From the NCBI GenBank assembly GCA_007116755.1, contig SKHU01000189.1, forward strand, positions 1 to 6,755: a stretch of DNA of 6,755 bases. Direction: 5' to 3'. The DNA comes from Alphaproteobacteria bacterium (GTDB lineage: Bacteria; Pseudomonadota; Alphaproteobacteria; Micavibrionales; CSBR16-224). The position numbers and the translations under genes were made by a program. Under the pieces are notes generated by a model that saw nothing but the letters and a program-made list of their open reading frames with translations, was not told where the DNA came from and ran no database searches. Positions 5,215 through 6,755 of the stretch are shown piece after piece (position 1 is the first letter of the stretch; each line of letters opens with the position of its first letter).

Positions 5215-6570
5215 ATGTCCGAATTGCAACGCCGCCGTTTTCCGTTTTTTCTTTCAGCTGTGGTTTTATCTGTCGCATTGCTGTTCTGCCCGTCTGATGC
5301 GGCAGCGCAATCGCTGGGCGAGACTGTGGCGCGCGCGGTGGAAACCCATCCCGATATCCGCGCGGGACAGGCGGCGCGGGCGGGTCTGGAGGAAACGGCG
5401 AAAGAGCGTTTGTCCGGCTTCTTTCCGGTTTTGGGGGCGGAGGCCGCCGTCAAGGCGATGCATACCGATAACGATACGACACGCGCCGCAACCGGCGGCA
5501 GCGCGTCGGGATATTCCGGCGAAGGCATGCTGCGCCTTTCGCAGATGATTTACGACGGCAGTAATACCGCCAACAGTTACCGCGCCGCACGCGAACGCGC
5601 CGAAGCCGGCGGCTTCGAGATTGAAAACAAGGCGCTGGATATTGCCTCAAGCGCGGTCAGGGCGCATCTTTCGGTACTGCGTATGCAGGAGCTGGAAAAT
5701 CTGACAGCCGACTATATCCGCGATATCGACGGTTTCAAGGCGCGGATCCTTGATCTGGTCGAGGCCGGCGCGGCCGATGAAGCTCAGCTTTTGCAGGCAC
5801 GCGAGATTTTGGCAATGGCCGGAAATGCGCGGCTTGACTACCGTGAAAGAGGCCAGCTGGCACGTGTCGAATACCGGCAATTGACCGGAGGGTTCCCGGG
5901 GGCGGTGCTTGAATTGTCTGAAGCCGACCGGCGCGCCGCCGCAGCCGTTCCGCCGACGGCGGAGGAAGCGCTGCATGCGGCGCTGGACAGCCATCCGCAA
6001 CTGGTTTCGACGCAAAGAAATCTGCAGGCGCTGGAGTATGAAATCAGGGCGGAAGAAGGAAAAATTATGCCGCGTCTGGATGCGGAACTGTCCTATTTGA
6101 ACCGCGACCAGAAAGAGGATTTCGGCGGCGAGGTCGAGGATGCGGCGGCGATGCTGCGGCTGAAATGGGATTTTTCTTTGGGCGGGGCACATCAGGCACG
6201 CGTCGGGAAACGGCGGCAGGCACGGCAGGAGGCGGAGATGCGCCGTCGCAGCGCCCTGCGCGATCTGGAGCGCCGGATTTTGCAAAGCTATGCGCGGTAT
6301 GAAACGGCGCGGGACAGGCTGGATCTGGCACAGCAGCGCAGCGAAACCAATCGCGGCATTCTGGTGAATTACCGTGACCAGTTCGAGGGCGGCACACGCA
6401 CCATCCTGCAGCTTTTGCAGGCACGCAGCCAGAGCTATCAGGCCGATGTTGCCTATCTTCAGGCGCGTTACGGCCTGTATCAGGCACAGTATGAGGTGCT
6501 GGGCGCGATGGGCATCCTGTCCGAGGCGCTTGGCGGCGGAAAGGTCCGTACCGCTGATGGCAGGGAATAA
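5215..6570 (+). CDS. TolC-family outer-membrane channel of a type I secretion system
   Basis: A 451-residue outer-membrane efflux/secretion channel. TolC proteins trimerise into a beta-barrel plus alpha-helical tunnel that docks on an inner-membrane ABC exporter and adaptor. The signal peptide has RRR at 6-8, a hydrophobic core at 10-24 and likely cleavage at AAA|Q after residue 31. Two homologous halves are visible, each opening alike: LGETVARAVETHPDIRAGQ (34-52) and AEEALHAALDSHPQLVSTQ (249-267). Long heptad-like helical stretches follow (about 122-222 and 325-430). The barrel strand segments lie near 70-113 and 286-322. Near the C-terminus, EGGTRTILQLLQARSQ (391-406) matches the family's G.RT..D.L.A. 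signature. Length is normal. The start has AGGA with a 7-base spacer. The next gene, an ABC transporter, starts within its last 14 bases, so this channel belongs to a dedicated exporter rather than being a stand-alone drug-efflux channel. Confidence 0.92.
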   Translation: MSELQRRRFPFFLSAVVLSVALLFCPSDAAAQSLGETVARAVETHPDIRAGQAARAGLEETAKERLSGFFPVLGAEAAVKAMHTDNDTTRAATGGSASGYSGEGMLRLSQMIYDGSNTANSYRAARERAEAGGFEIENKALDIASSAVRAHLSVLRMQELENLTADYIRDIDGFKARILDLVEAGAADEAQLLQAREILAMAGNARLDYRERGQLARVEYRQLTGGFPGAVLELSEADRRAAAAVPPTAEEALHAALDSHPQLVSTQRNLQALEYEIRAEEGKIMPRLDAELSYLNRDQKEDFGGEVEDAAAMLRLKWDFSLGGAHQARVGKRRQARQEAEMRRRSALRDLERRILQSYARYETARDRLDLAQQRSETNRGILVNYRDQFEGGTRTILQLLQARSQSYQADVAYLQARYGLYQAQYEVLGAMGILSEALGGGKVRTADGRE

Positions 6571-6755
6571 CGGCAAAGATACATCTTCAAAAAACACCCC
6601 CGCACGCAAGACGTCCGGAAAACCCTCCGCGCCGCAGCAAGGCGGCGAAGACGCGCTGCTGGCCTGCCTTGCCTATGTGACCGGATATTTCGGTGCGGCG
6701 CGCAGCCCGTCGGCGCTGGCCGAATTTCTGCCGGAATTCGCCCCCGGCGACATGA
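6557..6755 (+). CDS. Type I secretion ABC transporter (permease/ATPase), N-terminal fragment (partial, runs off window end)
   Basis: Sixty-six codons are visible, starting MAGNNGKDTSSKN and staying open to the end. Residues 1-30 are a polar, low-complexity tail rich in Ser, Thr, Lys, Gln and Gly. Residues 31-66 contain EDALLACLAYVTGYFG, then SPSALAEFLPEF and APGDM. This resembles the N-terminal C39-like segment of LapB/HlyB-type exporters (D.LL.CL......G.. S..AL..GLP........). Such proteins use ATP to export RTX-like proteins through an adaptor and TolC. The transmembrane and nucleotide-binding domains lie outside the window, so the call rests on this segment and on the preceding TolC gene. 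The ATG at 6557 overlaps the TolC gene by 14 bases in another frame, with GGAAAGG about 12 bases upstream. Cys37 falls where peptidase-active relatives have their catalytic Cys, but the protease cannot be judged from this fragment. Confidence 0.72.
   Translation, partial: MAGNNGKDTSSKNTPARKTSGKPSAPQQGGEDALLACLAYVTGYFGAARSPSALAEFLPEFAPGDM

Noticed and set aside
5287..5290. Cys25 in the TolC signal region as a lipoprotein site
   Set aside because: The preceding residues are LLF, which do not fit the lipobox. The AAA-Q site six residues later is a normal signal peptidase I site.
5647..6609. Minus-strand open frame of 320 codons inside the TolC gene
   Set aside because: It is antisense to an intact TolC-family gene, and its sequence is biased toward Arg, Gln and Leu with no domain pattern.

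Overview
The window (6,755 bp, moderate G+C) looks like the chromosome of an alphaproteobacterium. The evidence is a partial acpP whose N-terminus (MSDITERVKKIVV) is typical of that class, a gshB-type glutathione synthetase, and a TolC-plus-ABC type I secretion pair with the N-terminal ABC segment seen in LapB/HlyB-like transporters. A lineage such as Micavibrionales or a deep Rhodospirillales-like group would fit, but I cannot settle it from this sequence. No tRNA, rRNA, CRISPR array, insertion sequence or phage gene is visible, and no gene-free stretch exceeds 300 bases.

Left half, minus strand (1-2592). Read in the direction of transcription, the order is gshB (2592-1621), yggS (1652-999, starting inside the end of gshB), two small paralogous proteins of unknown function joined by an ATGA overlap (901-506 and 509-171), and the first 13 codons of acpP (41-1). 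The small pair has its own promoter candidate with a perfect TTGACA -35 box.

Right half, plus strand (2779-6755). Divergent from gshB is a second ATP-grasp enzyme, a RimK-like amino-acid or peptide ligase. It is followed by an ankyrin-repeat protein and a small Sec-exported protein with two mature cysteines, all closely spaced and ending at a probable intrinsic terminator that overlaps the last stop codon (5084-5121). After a 130-bp gap comes a separate type I secretion operon: a TolC-family outer-membrane channel, then the 5' end of an inner-membrane ABC transporter that overlaps tolC by 14 nt and runs off the window.

Most of the window is ordinary core metabolism and secretion. The parts worth a second look are: (a) the tandem pair of unrecognised small proteins beside acpP; (b) the RimK-like ligase, ankyrin protein and exported protein cluster; (c) the 186-bp intergenic region between two divergently transcribed ATP-grasp ligases, which holds two adjacent dyad-symmetric elements; and (d) a glutathione synthetase whose substrate-loop and C-terminal motifs depart from the classical family. 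I do not see compelling proof of a new defence or mobile system.
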